From AP-15 sp963702685 (GTDB taxonomy: Bacteria; Pseudomonadota; Alphaproteobacteria; ATCC43930; CGMCC-115725): a stretch of 64,000 bases of DNA. The notes under the pieces are model-generated. The model was not told the origin of the DNA. It saw nothing but the letters and a program-made list of their open reading frames with translations, and did not search any database. Position 1 is the stretch's first letter. Each line of letters starts with the position of its first letter. Of the stretch, positions 18,473 to 27,686 are shown piece by piece. The translations under genes and the position numbers were made by a program. The DNA lies in NCBI GenBank assembly GCA_963702685.1, contig CAVPDQ010000020.1, positions 186,001-250,000 on the forward strand. Direction: 5' to 3'.

Positions 18473-19900
18473 CTAATCGAGGGGTGGGTGGCGCACGGGC
18501 TGGGTCGCCTCGAACGCGCGCGCGGCGCGCAGCACCCGGTCGTCGGCGTAAAGCGGCCCGACGATCTGCAATCCGATCGGCAGCCGGCCGCTCGTCAGCC
18601 CGCACATGATGCTCGCCGCCGGCTGGCGCGTCATGTTGAACGGATAGGTAAAGGGCGACCAATCGATCCAGTGCCGCTCGTTTGCCGGGTCGTTCAGATC
18701 CTGCCCGACCGGGAGCGCCGGGACCGGCATCGTCGGGGTCAGCAGCAGGTCGTAGGTCAGGTGCAGCTCGGCCATATGCCGGCCGAGCTCGTGGCGCACA
18801 AAATCGGCGCCGAGGTAATCGACGGCGCTGATCCGTTCGCCGGCCGCCGCGGTCGCCACCAGACCCGGATCGGCCAGCGCCTTGCGCTCGGCCGGCAATC
18901 CGGCCAGCAGCTTTGCCGCCCCGGCCGCCCATAACGTAAAGAGCGCCTCGCGCGGCGACGGAAAGATCGCGCCCACCTCCTCCACCACCGCACCCAGCCT
19001 CTCGAATTGGCGCGCCGCCGCCGCCACTGCCGCCGCGATCTCGGGATCGACCCGCGCATAGCCGAGGTCCGGGCTGAACGCGATCCGCCAGCCGCGCACG
19101 CCCTCCTCGATGCCGTCGCACCAATCGCCGCCGGCCGGCGGCAGCGTATAGGCGTCGCGGTGGTCGGGCTGGGCCAGCACGTTCAGCATCAGCGCCGCAT
19201 CGGCGACACTGCGCGCGATCGGCCCGGTATGCGACAATTGCCCCATCGCCGAGGGCGGATATGCCGGCACGCGGCCAAAGCTCGGCTTTAGCCCAAAGAC
19301 GCCGCTAAAGGCGGCGGGGATGCGGATCGAGCCGGCGCCGTCGCTGCCGACATGCAAGGGTGCCAGCCCCGCGGCGCAGGCCGCCGCAGCCCCGGCGCTG
19401 CTGCCGCCCGGTGTCCGCGACAAATCCCACGGGTTGCGCGTGATCCCGGTCAGCGGGCTGTCGCCGAGCGCTTTCCAGCCAAATTCCGGGGTCGTCGTCT
19501 TGCCCAGAATGACCGCCCCGGCCTCGCGCAGCCGCGCTGTCGCCGGCGCATCCTCCGACCAGTCCTGGCCGGGATCGACGAGGTGCGAGCCGCGCAAGGT
19601 CGGAAACCCGCGCATCAGCACCAGGTCCTTGATCGTCACCGGCACCCCGTCGAGCGGCCCCTTTGGCGTCCCCCGCCGCCAGCGCTCCTGCGATGCCCGC
19701 GCCGCCGCGAGCGCGCCCTCGCGGTCGACGACGCAAAACGCGTTGATCCGCTGCTGCAACGTGTCGAGGCGCGCAAAGAGCGCCTGCACCACTTCCACCG
19801 GCGACAGCGCCCGCTGGCGATAGGCGTCGCGCAAGGCACTTGCCGACAGGTAGGGGATTTCACTCTGATCGGCGATTGTCTGGCTCCGTCCGGGCGGCAT
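18473..19900 (-). CDS. Amidase (amidase-signature family)
   Basis: Intact 475-residue protein from ATG 19900 (an upstream ATG at 19927 adds nine residues). The Ser-cisSer-Lys triad is visible: Lys91 in DGVPVTIKDLVLMRGFPT, Ser167/168 in SRTPGGSSAGAAAACAAG, and nucleophile Ser191 in GSDGAGSIRIPAAFSG. Other hallmarks are SPVEVVQALFARLDTLQQRI near the N-terminus and a C-terminal PIGLQIVGPLYADDRVL. It hydrolyses an amide or amide-like bond in the cytosol (no signal peptide). Without GatB/GatC nearby, and in this length class, it is an aryl- or aliphatic-amidase relative and not a proven GatA. Transcribed toward copy A of the repeat. Confidence 0.9.
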   Translation of the reverse strand: MPPGRSQTIADQSEIPYLSASALRDAYRQRALSPVEVVQALFARLDTLQQRINAFCVVDREGALAAARASQERWRRGTPKGPLDGVPVTIKDLVLMRGFPTLRGSHLVDPGQDWSEDAPATARLREAGAVILGKTTTPEFGWKALGDSPLTGITRNPWDLSRTPGGSSAGAAAACAAGLAPLHVGSDGAGSIRIPAAFSGVFGLKPSFGRVPAYPPSAMGQLSHTGPIARSVADAALMLNVLAQPDHRDAYTLPPAGGDWCDGIEEGVRGWRIAFSPDLGYARVDPEIAAAVAAAARQFERLGAVVEEVGAIFPSPREALFTLWAAGAAKLLAGLPAERKALADPGLVATAAAGERISAVDYLGADFVRHELGRHMAELHLTYDLLLTPTMPVPALPVGQDLNDPANERHWIDWSPFTYPFNMTRQPAASIMCGLTSGRLPIGLQIVGPLYADDRVLRAARAFEATQPVRHPPLD

Positions 19901-19960
19901 CGCGTCGCGCCGCCAACCATCGCACAAGCCCGCGCGCCGCGCGACCGCTGCGCGCGGCCG

Positions 19961-20741
19961 TCACGGCGGCGGGCTCTCGCGCCGGTCGAGGATCATCAGG
20001 AAACGAAAGGTCAGCACGCGTTCGAGCCCCAGCAGACGCGCGGACCGCGTCAACACGCGATCGACCGTCTGGATCGCATCGGGAAAGCGGTGCAGCAGCG
20101 GCGCCGGCGCCCGCTGCAAGCCGCCGCTGATCGGCAAGGCGACAATGTTTTCGTAGCGCAATGCCGCCAGATCGTAGCCGTGGCGGCTGAACTCCTGCGC
20201 GATCGCGGCCGCGGTGCGGTCGTGGCTCTCGCGGTGGCCGGCGAGCGCGCGGTAGCCGGTAAGAAACGGGTTTGAGATGTTGGAATCGTAGATCACGATG
20301 CGCCGGACGCCGAGGCGGCTCAGCTCCGGGGCGAGCCGGCCGATGTCGAAGTGCTGGATCGAATCGCAGCACACCGCGCTGTCGCAGGAATTGTCCGGCA
20401 ACGAGGTCGCGTAAACGCTCTCTCTGCGGCAAGGGATATGCGAGATGTCGCGGGCCAGCGCGAGGGAGGCCTCATCGATATCGACCGAGGTCACCTCAAA
20501 GCCGGCATCGAGCGCAATGCGTGAGAATTGGCCGAACCCGCAGCCGCAATCGATGACGCGCCTACCCTTGAGCAGGGACAGCAGGTCGCGGTAGACTTTG
20601 CCGATCAGGATGCCGTAGCACCCCGCTGAGGTTGTCCTTGACCCTGGCCAGCCGGAAATCGTGGATAATATGGGCATCGAGCAGGCTCTGGCGCGAGGCG
20701 GCGAGCAAATCGTGGGGGTTGGCCTCGGGGTCATTCTGCAT
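19961..20741 (-). CDS. Class I SAM-dependent methyltransferase, frameshifted near the N-terminus
   Basis: ATG 20741 (MQNDPEANPHDLLAASRQSL) gives 38 residues to KDNLSG, where the frame shifts at about 20627 and continues ILIGKVYRDLLSLLKGRRVI. The SAM motif I is DCGCGFGQFSRIALDAGFEV, motif II TSVDIDEASLALARDISHIP, and the acidic motif IV SAVCCDSIQHFDIGRL. The C-terminal 80 residues (HDRTAAAIAQEFSRHGYDLA...) resemble methyltransferase-like cell-surface biosynthesis proteins. Substrate unknown. It is divergent from the small transporter gene and 60 bp upstream of the amidase on the same strand. A one-base deletion in a GGGG run is a likely cause of the shift. Confidence 0.8.
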
Positions 20742-20896
20742 CGAACGGCCGTCTCCTTCCAGATTTGACGATTATGCCAAAACCGCGGTTCCCTCGGAGC
20801 AGCTCCGCTTCTCGGCGCGGGGTTCGACGCACCGCCGGACCGCGTTATACAGCAGATCGTTGGGCCGTTTCCGGCCGTTTTTCGGGAGATCTTTCG

Positions 20897-21256
20897 TTGG
20901 GGATCGCTACCCTTGCTCCGATCGCTCTTTGGCTCGTCTGCTTCACCGTGCTCAATATTCTGGTGAAGACGCTGTCGCGTTCCTTGCCGACGGGCCGCGT
21001 CTTCGAACAAGCCCTGGTCATGGCTCGATCACCGGTTTTCTATGTCGCCGGATTTCTCTATGTCGCTTGCGCGCTTCTCTATTTTGTATCGTTGAACCGG
21101 CTGCCGCTGTCGACCGCCGGTCCGGTTTTCATGATCCTGGGCGTAGCGACGACGGTAATCATCGGCGCCAGCGTTTTCGGCGAAACGCTCAACTCCTTGA
21201 AGCTGCTCGGCATCATCATCTGCCTCGCCGGCGTCGGGCTCGTCTTTTACAATTAG
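20897..21256 (+). CDS. SMR/EamA-like four-helix membrane transporter
   Basis: A 119-residue protein with four hydrophobic helices: IATLAPIALWLVCFTVLNIL, VFYVAGFLYVACALLYFVSL, AGPVFMILGVATTVIIGASV and LLGIIICLAGVGLVFY, separated by short loops, plus the GETLNSLKLLGI junction typical of small drug/metabolite transporters (EmrE/ArnE-like half-size units). The proposed TTG start at 20897 is preceded by GGAGAT. Earlier in-frame ATG codons (20768) would add a 40-residue basic, non-helical extension unlike the family. Probably exports a small amphipathic compound or lipid-linked sugar as a homodimer; direction and substrate unknown. Confidence 0.75.
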   Translation: MGIATLAPIALWLVCFTVLNILVKTLSRSLPTGRVFEQALVMARSPVFYVAGFLYVACALLYFVSLNRLPLSTAGPVFMILGVATTVIIGASVFGETLNSLKLLGIIICLAGVGLVFYN

Positions 21257-21293
21257 CCCGGATGGCTAATGGCGCGCATTCCCGTGGTTCTTG

Positions 21294-21830
21294 TTATCTG
21301 CCGGCCGGGGCTGTGATCGGTTGGCTGCGCAGAAATGCCGGCAGCGTCAGGTTCTTGCGCGGGTCCGGGTAGACGCCGAGAAAAACCTCATGCGACATCA
21401 CCGACAAGAGCGCCGGCCGGGCATAGGCGCAATAGCAGAAATTCAGGACCAGGAGCAAAGCCAGCGCCGCGCCCCATTTGCCGCCGAGCGCGTTCGATTT
21501 CCGAGCAACGACATAACACAGCAGCAAGGTCCAGCCGATCACCGCCAGGTACACTTGGTAGCCCAACAGCGGCGCTGCGTGCATCGGCCGCCATTTGATG
21601 ATCAGATGCGTCGGACTGGTCACCAGTATGCAGGTCATCAGCACGAACAGCACCAGATGATGCGGGTCGCCCTGCTTGAAAAAATTTTTGGACACCCGCC
21701 AATACGCCATTAAGAACAGCGCCAAGGCAAATCCGGCATAATAGCGCCATAGGAACAGGTGATTGTAATGCGTCAGATGGGTCGCCTGCGCGTGATAGCC
21801 GTCCCTTTCTCCCCGACCGGCAACCGGCCG
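21294..21830 (-). CDS. Four-helix membrane protein, start not identifiable
   Basis: The open frame, after HAQATHLTHYNHLFLWRYYA, has four membrane segments: GFALALFLMAYWRV, LVLFVLMTCILVTSPTHLII, LLGYQVYLAVIGWTLLLCYV and WGAALALLLVLNFCYCAYA, and ends SQPITAPAGR. No ATG, GTG or TTG lies between the stop of the upstream hydrolase and the first helix in this frame, so either the start codon is rare or the 5' end is damaged by an indel. Function not recognised. It follows the alpha/beta hydrolase gene on the same strand closely enough to be co-transcribed. Confidence 0.55.
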   Translation of the reverse strand, partial: RPVAGRGERDGYHAQATHLTHYNHLFLWRYYAGFALALFLMAYWRVSKNFFKQGDPHHLVLFVLMTCILVTSPTHLIIKWRPMHAAPLLGYQVYLAVIGWTLLLCYVVARKSNALGGKWGAALALLLVLNFCYCAYARPALLSVMSHEVFLGVYPDPRKNLTLPAFLRSQPITAPAGR

Positions 21831-21847
21831 CCGCCGGACAGTCCCGT

Positions 21848-22744
21848 TCAGCCGTCGCGCCGCTCCGGCATCGTCAAAAAGGCGTGCACGACGTGCCACA
21901 GCTGGTGCCGGTTGTGGCCAAAGACGAGCGCATGCGCCGCCCCCGGCAGCACGACAAACTGCCGGTCCGGGTTTGGCAAGTTCTGATAGAAATCGAGCAA
22001 ATCCTCTTCGCTGGCGATGCCGTCGTGCTCGCCGCGCAGGATCATGACCGGGGCCAGCACCTTCTTCGGATCGACCACCGGCAGGTTCGCGGTCATGTCG
22101 AGATAGGTGCCGGTCGGCACCTGGTCGCCGAACTCGAGCTCGACATCGGCCAACGCGTCGGCGACGGCGGGGTCGCTGGTGCCGGGATGGTCGCGGGTAA
22201 AGATGCTGCGGATCATCGCCCGGTCGCGCAGCCGGCGGTTGTGGGTGCGGAAAAAATCGAGCTGCTCGGCGCGCTTGGCCAAGGTCGGCGAATTGCGCCC
22301 GGTATAGGTGAAGGCGTTCAGCACCAGCCGCCCGACCCGCTCCGGCCGCACCATCGCAAACGCCGCCGCACGCAGCGCCCCCGACGATTCGCCCATAAAG
22401 TGCATATGCCGCTGCCCGGTCTCGCCGATCACCAGCTCGGTCGCCGCGATCAAATCCTCGACACCGCTTTGAATGTCGGAATTGCCCTCGGTGCGCGACG
22501 AGCGCCCGTAATTCTCGTGGTCCATCGTCCACACGTCGAAGCCGAGCCCGGCAAAGACGTTCATCGCCGAATATTCGCCCTTTCCCGGCACCGCCAGATC
22601 GAACGACGACAACCCCGAATTCGACGAGCCGTGCACCAGAAACAGCACCGGCCGCTTCCCGCCCGCCGCCTCGTGGCATTTGCGATAGAGCGCCAGCTAT
22701 ACCGCACCCTTCGCGACGGTATAATCAGTGCGCAGCGGGGTCAT
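21848..22744 (-). CDS. Alpha/beta hydrolase with an in-frame stop after codon 15
   Basis: The natural start seems to be ATG 22744 (MTPLRTDYTVAKGAV), but a TAG at 22699-22697 interrupts; the frame continues LALYRKCHEAAGGKRPVLFL. The fold is clear: oxyanion loop LVHGSSNSGLSSFDL, MDHENYGRSSR, nucleophile elbow FMGESSGALRAAAFAMVRPE (Ser within GESSG), acid in VMILRGEHDGIASEEDLLDF, and catalytic His in VVLPGAAHALVFGHNRHQLW. It is a serine hydrolase or lipase-like enzyme of unknown substrate. An alternative start at 22648 would omit the first strand. The stop may be a single substitution or an error; everything else is intact (about 298 residues). Confidence 0.82.
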
Positions 22745-22851
22745 CGGCGCTCCCTCCAAGGTTGTTGCCGCGACGGTCCAAAGCACCTTCTTGCCACGAT
22801 TTGGGCGCCCCGGCATCATCCTATGAGCGTTGTGGGCGAGTGGGGGATCGC

Positions 22852-24561
22852 ATGGGCATCAGCGTAGCCGTCCGGGCCGCCTTCGTCACCATTATAGCCG
22901 CGGTCGTCACCTTTATAGCCGGGGTCGTGGAGCGCACCGGCGCGGGCCGCGGGGCCGGTTGATGTCGATCAGGGCAAGAATTGGACCGCCGCCACCCGCA
23001 ACACTTTTTACACGCAGGACCAGGGCTCGCAGATCATGCCGTTGCAATGGCTGCGCGCGCTGAAGCAACCCGGGGGCAAATCGTTCCTCGCCGACAGCCT
23101 TGCCAGCTACGGCAACGAACCCGGCCAGCACGGCCGGGCTGCCGGTCGGCTTTACCATCAATTTGAGCGCGCGGACCGATGGTCGGCATGACTTGCGCAG
23201 CCTGCCATACCCGGCAGATCAGCGTCGCCGGGAAAGAGTACCGGATCGACGGCGGTCCCGCCCTCGCCGATTTCCAGAGCTTGTTGTCGGACCTCGATAC
23301 CGCGGTGAAAACGGCGCTCGGCGACCGGGCCGCCTTTAGCACTTTTGCCCGCGCCGCGTTTGGCCGCGCTCCGACCCCGCCCGAGTTCTTGCAGCTGCGC
23401 TCCGAGGTCGCGGCCTGGTATCTGCGCTACCACACGCTGATGGCGGCAGCATTGCCGCCGCACCCGTGGGGGATCGGCCGCCTCGATGCCGTCGGCATGA
23501 TCTTCAACCGGCTGACCGGCCTCGATATCGGCCAGCCGCCGAGCTATTTGATCCCGGACAACATCCGCCCCGCCGACGCGCCGGTGCGCTATCCGTTCCT
23601 GTGGAACGCGCCAAAGCAGGATTTCACGCAATGGCCGGGCTTTGCCGAGAATGGCAGCGACCTTTTGGGTCTCGCCCGCAACCTCGGCGAAGTCTACGGC
23701 GTTTTTGCCGATTTTGCCCCGAGGAAAAGCTTCTTTTCGCTGCTCGGGGTCGATTACACCGGGATCAACTCGGCCAATTTCGACGGGCTCTCGGCGCTCG
23801 AAACGCTGATCCGCAAGCTCGGCCCGCCGCAATGGCCGTTTGCCATCGACAGCAATCTGGCGCGCCAGGGAAAGCTGATCTTCAACCGGCCGACCAAAGA
23901 GGGCGGCTGCGTCGCCTGCCACGGCATTCGCGCCGGCATCACCCGGTTCGGGCTGTTCTCGATCTGGCACACCTGGGCGACGCCGATCCAGGATGTCGGC
24001 ACCGACACCCGCGAATACCAGATCCTCGGCTGGACCGCGGACAGCGGCGAGCTCACCGGCGCCTCGATCCCGGTGCTGCTGCCGACGCCGCTCAAGCGGG
24101 TCGACAAGAGCTTCGGCATCCTCGGCAACGCGGTCATCGGATCGATCATCGACCATTACCTGTCGCTGCCCCAATTGGGCGCGCCACAGAAGGTCTCGAT
24201 CCCGGACCGGTTTCGCGATCTGTCAAAGCTCTATCGGCCGCGCCAAAATACGGCCGCCTACGAATTGCGGGTGCTCGAAGGGATCTGGGCCGCCGCGCCC
24301 TATCTGCACAACGGCTCGGTGCCGACCCTCGCCCAGCTCTTGACCCCCTCGCTCGAACGGGTCGGCACCTTTGCGATCGGCCCCGCCTACGACACGGAGA
24401 ATGTCGGGCTCGCGAAACAGCAGGGCGCCTTCAGCTTTACCTTGCGCACCACCGGCTGCACCGATGTCGATTCCGGCAACAGCCATTGCGGCCATGATTT
24501 CGGGACCTCGTTGCCGGCCCAGGAAAAGACAGCGCTGATGGAGTATCTGAAGACATTGTAG
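22852..24561 (+). CDS. Di-haem cytochrome c peroxidase / RoxA-like protein, frameshifted in the N-terminal part
   Basis: MGISVAVRAAFVTIIAAVVT with the following FIAGVV is a membrane anchor or signal segment. Conserved sequence resumes in another frame as QGKNWTAATRNTFYTQDQGS and IMPLQWLRALKQPGGKSFLA, then again shifted to GMTCAACHTRQISVAGKEYR, the first CxxCH haem site, from 23179. The second haem site is GGCVACHGIRAG (about 23900). The C-terminus has LRVLEGIWAAAPYLHNGSVP, the LNGIWxxAPYLHNGSVPTL signature of this di-haem family, which includes rubber oxygenase RoxA/RoxB and MauG-like peroxidases. Likely periplasmic. Three frame changes before 23180. It is followed after 13 bp by a covalent FAD oxidase gene. 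Confidence 0.82.
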
Positions 24562-24574
24562 AGGGAGGAATGCC

Positions 24575-25979
24575 ATGGCGGAGCTGCGCGCGATCACCCG
24601 CACCGGGGCCGAGACCGTCGTCGCCGAGCCGGACGCCGCCGCCTTTGCCGCGCGCTTTCGCGGCGACCTGCTGCGACCCGCCGACCCCGGCTACGACGCC
24701 GCCCGCCGCATCTGGAACGGGATGATCGACCGGCGCCCGGCCTTGATCGCCCGTTGCGTCAGCCCGGCCGACGTCATCGCCGCAGTCGATTTCGCGCGCG
24801 ACCGCGATCTCCTCCTCTCGGTCAAGGGCGGCGGCCACAACATCACCGGCAACGCCGTTTGCGAGCAGGGGCTGATGATCGACCTGTCGCGCATGAAAGG
24901 GCGTGCGCGTCGATCCGGCCGGGCATCGCGCGCGCGCCGAGGCCGGCCTTACCTGGGGTGACTACAACCGCGAGACCCAGGCTTTCGGCCTCGCCAGCAC
25001 CGGTGGTGTGGTCTCGACGACCGGCATCGCCGGGCTCACTTTGGGCGGCGGGCTCGGCTGGCTGATGGGGAAGCACGGATTGAGCTGCGACAACCTCCTC
25101 TCGGCCGACCTCGTCACCGCCGAGGGCAAGCTCGTGACCGCCAGCGCCGAGGAGAACCCGGAGCTCTTCTGGGGCCTGCGCGGCGGTGGCGGCAATTTCG
25201 GAATCGTCACCTCGTTCGAATACCGGCTCCATCCGGTCGGCCCGGTATTGGCCGGCATGGTGCTGCACCCGATGGCGAAGGCGCACGAGGTCTTGCGCTT
25301 CTACCGCGACTACGCGCGTGCCTGCCCGGACGAATTGACCGCCTTTGCCGCGATGATGACCTCGCCCGAAGGCGATCCCGTGGTCGCCATTGTCGTCGGC
25401 CATATCGGCGACCTCGACACGGGCGAGCGCCTCGTCGCCCCGGTGCGCAAGTTCGGCACCCCGCTCGTCGATACGATCGCGCCGATCTCCTATGTCGCGC
25501 TCAACACGATGCTCGACGCCGCCTTCCCCTATGGCGGGGTGCAGCGCTACTGGAAATCGAGCTTTCTGAAGGAATTGGGCGACGACGCCCTCGATATCCT
25601 GATCGACCGCGCGGCGACGATGCGCTCGGCCCGCTCGATGGTCGGCTTTTTCCATGTCCACGGTGCGGCGACCCGTGTCGATCCCGACGCCACCGCCTTT
25701 GGCGCGCGCGACGACCAATGGGATTACGACGTGATCTCGCAATGGGACGACCCGCGCGAAACCCCCGACCACATCGAATGGACCCGCGCCTTCTGGACCG
25801 CGGTCGAGCCGTTCGCGACGGGTGCGGTCTACGTCAACCATCTCGACGCCGAGGAAGCCGGCCGGCTGCGCGCCGCCTACAGCAACACCCAAAGCTACCA
25901 GCGCCTCGTCGCCCTAAAAAACCAATACGACCCCACCAACCTCTTCCGCCTAAACCAAAACATCCGCCCCACGGTGTAG
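24575..25979 (+). CDS. FAD-binding PCMH/BBE-type oxidoreductase, one frameshift
   Basis: Starts MAELRAITRTGAETVVAEPD. The FAD-binding module shows the covalent-attachment histidine in LLSVKGGGHNITGNAVCEQG. The frame breaks at about 24897 (ATGAAAGGGCG; one A too many for MKGVRVD) and continues with HRARAEAGLTWGDYNRETQA and GLASTGGVVSTTGIAGLTLG. The usual second cysteine linkage of bicovalent enzymes is not in that loop, so FAD is probably attached through His only. The berberine-bridge-like C-terminus ends with YDPTNLFRLNQNI (family YDPxNxFRxNQNI). Likely a soluble oxidase of sugars or small alcohols; it lies 13 bp behind a di-haem peroxidase gene and may share its transcript. Confidence 0.87.
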
Positions 25980-26020
25980 CCTACTCTCACCCGGCCGTTG
26001 TCGACTTCGGTTGCGATAAG

Positions 26021-26629
26021 ATGAAGTTCGACACGTTCTCCGGTTTATTTTTTATCATATCGGTGCTCGTTCCTGGGTTCATATATCACGCGGTAGCAGG
26101 GAGCTTCGTCGCACTGAGGGCACATAAGGATAAAGAGACCAATTTCCTTCGCTACCTGACAGCAACAGCATTCAACTACGCTCTGTTATCACCTCTCATA
26201 TACCTGCTTGCGTTTGATCATATTTTTACGAATCATCCAGTGGGGCAGGCATTCTGCTGGTTTATAATCATCTTCATCACGCCAGTAATCTTGGGGGTGG
26301 TGTACGCGCGGATTGTACAGCGGGATGGCTTGGGTTGGCTTTACCGACTGCTGGGGCTCCGCGCAATCAGCCCGATCCCCACCGGGTGGGATTGGATCTT
26401 CAGCACGACCGAGCCGTGCTATGTATTGATCACCTTGGCTGATGGGACTGAGATAGCGGGTTACTTCGGGCTGCGATCCATGGCTTCCTCGGACCCCGAG
26501 CGCAAGGATATTTATATCGAGCGGGTGTATAAGGTGCCTGAGGGTGGTGGAGCTTGGCAGGAAGTAGAGCGCTCACTTGGGATGCTCGTAGATGGCTCTC
26601 AAATTGCGTATATCGAGTTTAGAGGATGA
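26021..26629 (+). CDS. DUF6338-like membrane protein on a low-GC insert
   Basis: Intact 202-residue protein. Three hydrophobic stretches are visible: MKFDTFSGLFFIISVLVPGF (residues 1-20), TAFNYALLSPLIYLLAF, and QAFCWFIIIFITPVILGVVY. The cytosolic C-terminal part, WDWIFSTTEPCYVLITLADG then TEIAGYFGLRSMASSDPERK, resembles the DUF6338 family. No biochemical role is known; such proteins often occur in accessory regions. The gene uses many AT-rich codons (ATA, TTA, AAT), unlike its high-GC neighbours, and is followed after 7 bp by a small gene of similar composition, so I infer recent acquisition. Confidence 0.7.
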   Translation: MKFDTFSGLFFIISVLVPGFIYHAVAGSFVALRAHKDKETNFLRYLTATAFNYALLSPLIYLLAFDHIFTNHPVGQAFCWFIIIFITPVILGVVYARIVQRDGLGWLYRLLGLRAISPIPTGWDWIFSTTEPCYVLITLADGTEIAGYFGLRSMASSDPERKDIYIERVYKVPEGGGAWQEVERSLGMLVDGSQIAYIEFRG

Positions 26630-26636
26630 TATCTCG

Positions 26637-26837
26637 ATGACTAATTCGCGGCAGGGCAAAACCAACGACGGCTACAGGCCGATCCCCGAGGGCTATCAGC
26701 CAGGGAAGCAGGAGTACGCGAGTTCGGAACGGGGCTATACGCCCAGTGGGAATGCTCAGCAAAAGCCGCCGCCGAACGGCGGGTCAAGCGCTTCGAAACC
26801 GGCATCCACAGACGGATCGGGTGCCCAAAAACGCTAA
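26637..26837 (+). CDS. Small proline/glycine-rich protein coupled to the DUF6338-like gene
   Basis: A 66-residue protein from ATG 26637: MTNSRQGKTNDGYRPIPEGY, then QPGKQEYASSERGYTPSGNA and a Pro/Ser/Ala-rich tail. It is hydrophilic with no membrane segment or signal peptide, and has a repeated aromatic pattern (GYRP, GYQP, GYTP) about every 15 residues that suggests a binding linker. It begins 7 bp after the DUF6338-like gene and is presumably translated with it; a partner role is inference only. An upstream in-frame ATG at 26592 overlaps the previous gene and is less likely. Confidence 0.6.
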   Translation: MTNSRQGKTNDGYRPIPEGYQPGKQEYASSERGYTPSGNAQQKPPPNGGSSASKPASTDGSGAQKR

Positions 26838-27004
26838 CCGGCCGGATCTGACGCACCCATAGTGGTCGGCGTTTTTAGCGAATAACACCCAAAACCGCCG
26901 GCTGGGGCGGGCGCCGGTGGGCTTGTCACGATAGCGTCACGGAACCCGGAGCAGGTTCGGGCGTATGCGGGGGAACACCGAAGGCTGAAACACCGGAGGC
27001 GGTC

Positions 27005-27370
27005 ATGGCCAATCCGTTTGTGCATGTCGAGCTCGCCAGCACCGATGTCGGCAAGGCGAAATCCTTTTACCAAACGCTGTTCGGCTGGCGGCTGCACGAC
27101 GAGGATGTCGGCGGCGGCATGAAATACACGATGATCGATGTCGGCGAAGGCACCGGCGGCGGCATGATGCAGCATCCGGTGCCGGGCGCGTCCTCGGCCT
27201 GGCTCGCTTATGTGCTGGTCGACGACCTCGCCGGAGCGACGCAAAAGGCGAAGTCGCTCGGCGCCACGATCATGCGCGAGCCGACCGAAATCATGGGTGC
27301 GGGCGCGTTCTCGATCATCGTCGATCCGACCGGCGCCGCGCTTGGCCTGTGGCAGCCAAAGGCGACGTGA
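27005..27370 (+). CDS. VOC (glyoxalase-like) family protein
   Basis: Intact 121-residue single VOC module: NPFVHVELASTDVGKAKSFY (first beta-alpha with His6-x-Glu8 metal-ligand positions), FGWRLHDEDVGGGMKYTMID, AWLAYVLVDDLAGATQKAKS, and C-terminal SIIVDPTGAALGLWQPKA. This is the FYxxLFGW subfamily of small enzymes and resistance-like proteins present in many copies per genome; substrate unknown. Two such modules pair as a dimer to make the metal sites. ATG 27005 has GGAGGCGGTC upstream. About 165 bp of non-coding DNA separate it from the low-GC insert. Confidence 0.85.
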   Translation: MANPFVHVELASTDVGKAKSFYQTLFGWRLHDEDVGGGMKYTMIDVGEGTGGGMMQHPVPGASSAWLAYVLVDDLAGATQKAKSLGATIMREPTEIMGAGAFSIIVDPTGAALGLWQPKAT

Positions 27371-27439
27371 GCGGCGCGAGGCGGCACCACTGCGAAACGC
27401 GCTCGGTCGGTCATGGCCTATGTTGCCGTCCGCGATTTC

Positions 27440-27610
27440 CAGGAGCGTCTTGCCCCTCTCCGCCCGCTGGCGGGGGGAGAGGGAGGGGCCCGACGCGTAG
27501 CAGCGGGAGGGTGAGGTGGGTGGCGCCCTTGCTGCAAACGCGGGGTTCCCCCACCTCACCCCACCCCTCTCCGCTCCCGCTGGCGGAGAGGGAGAAACCC
27601 TGGTCGGCGG
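27440..27610. repeat. Intergenic palindromic element (CCCCTCTCC...GGGTGAGG class)
   Basis: The 316-bp gap holds nested inverted repeats: CCCCTCTCCGCCCGCTGGCG...GGAGAGGGAGG, GGGTGAGGTGGG...CCCACCTCACCCCACCCC, and CTCTCCGCTCCCGCTGGCGG. Related elements occur at 28950-29078 and 58044-58194. These are typical dispersed alphaproteobacterial hairpins. No ORF of interest lies in this gap. Confidence 0.6.
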
Positions 27611-27686
27611 CCCGGACCCGCGGCCTTTGCCGCGGCCCTGCCGGGGTGGATACTGCCGCCGCGCTGCGTGATCAGGGGAGGACGCG

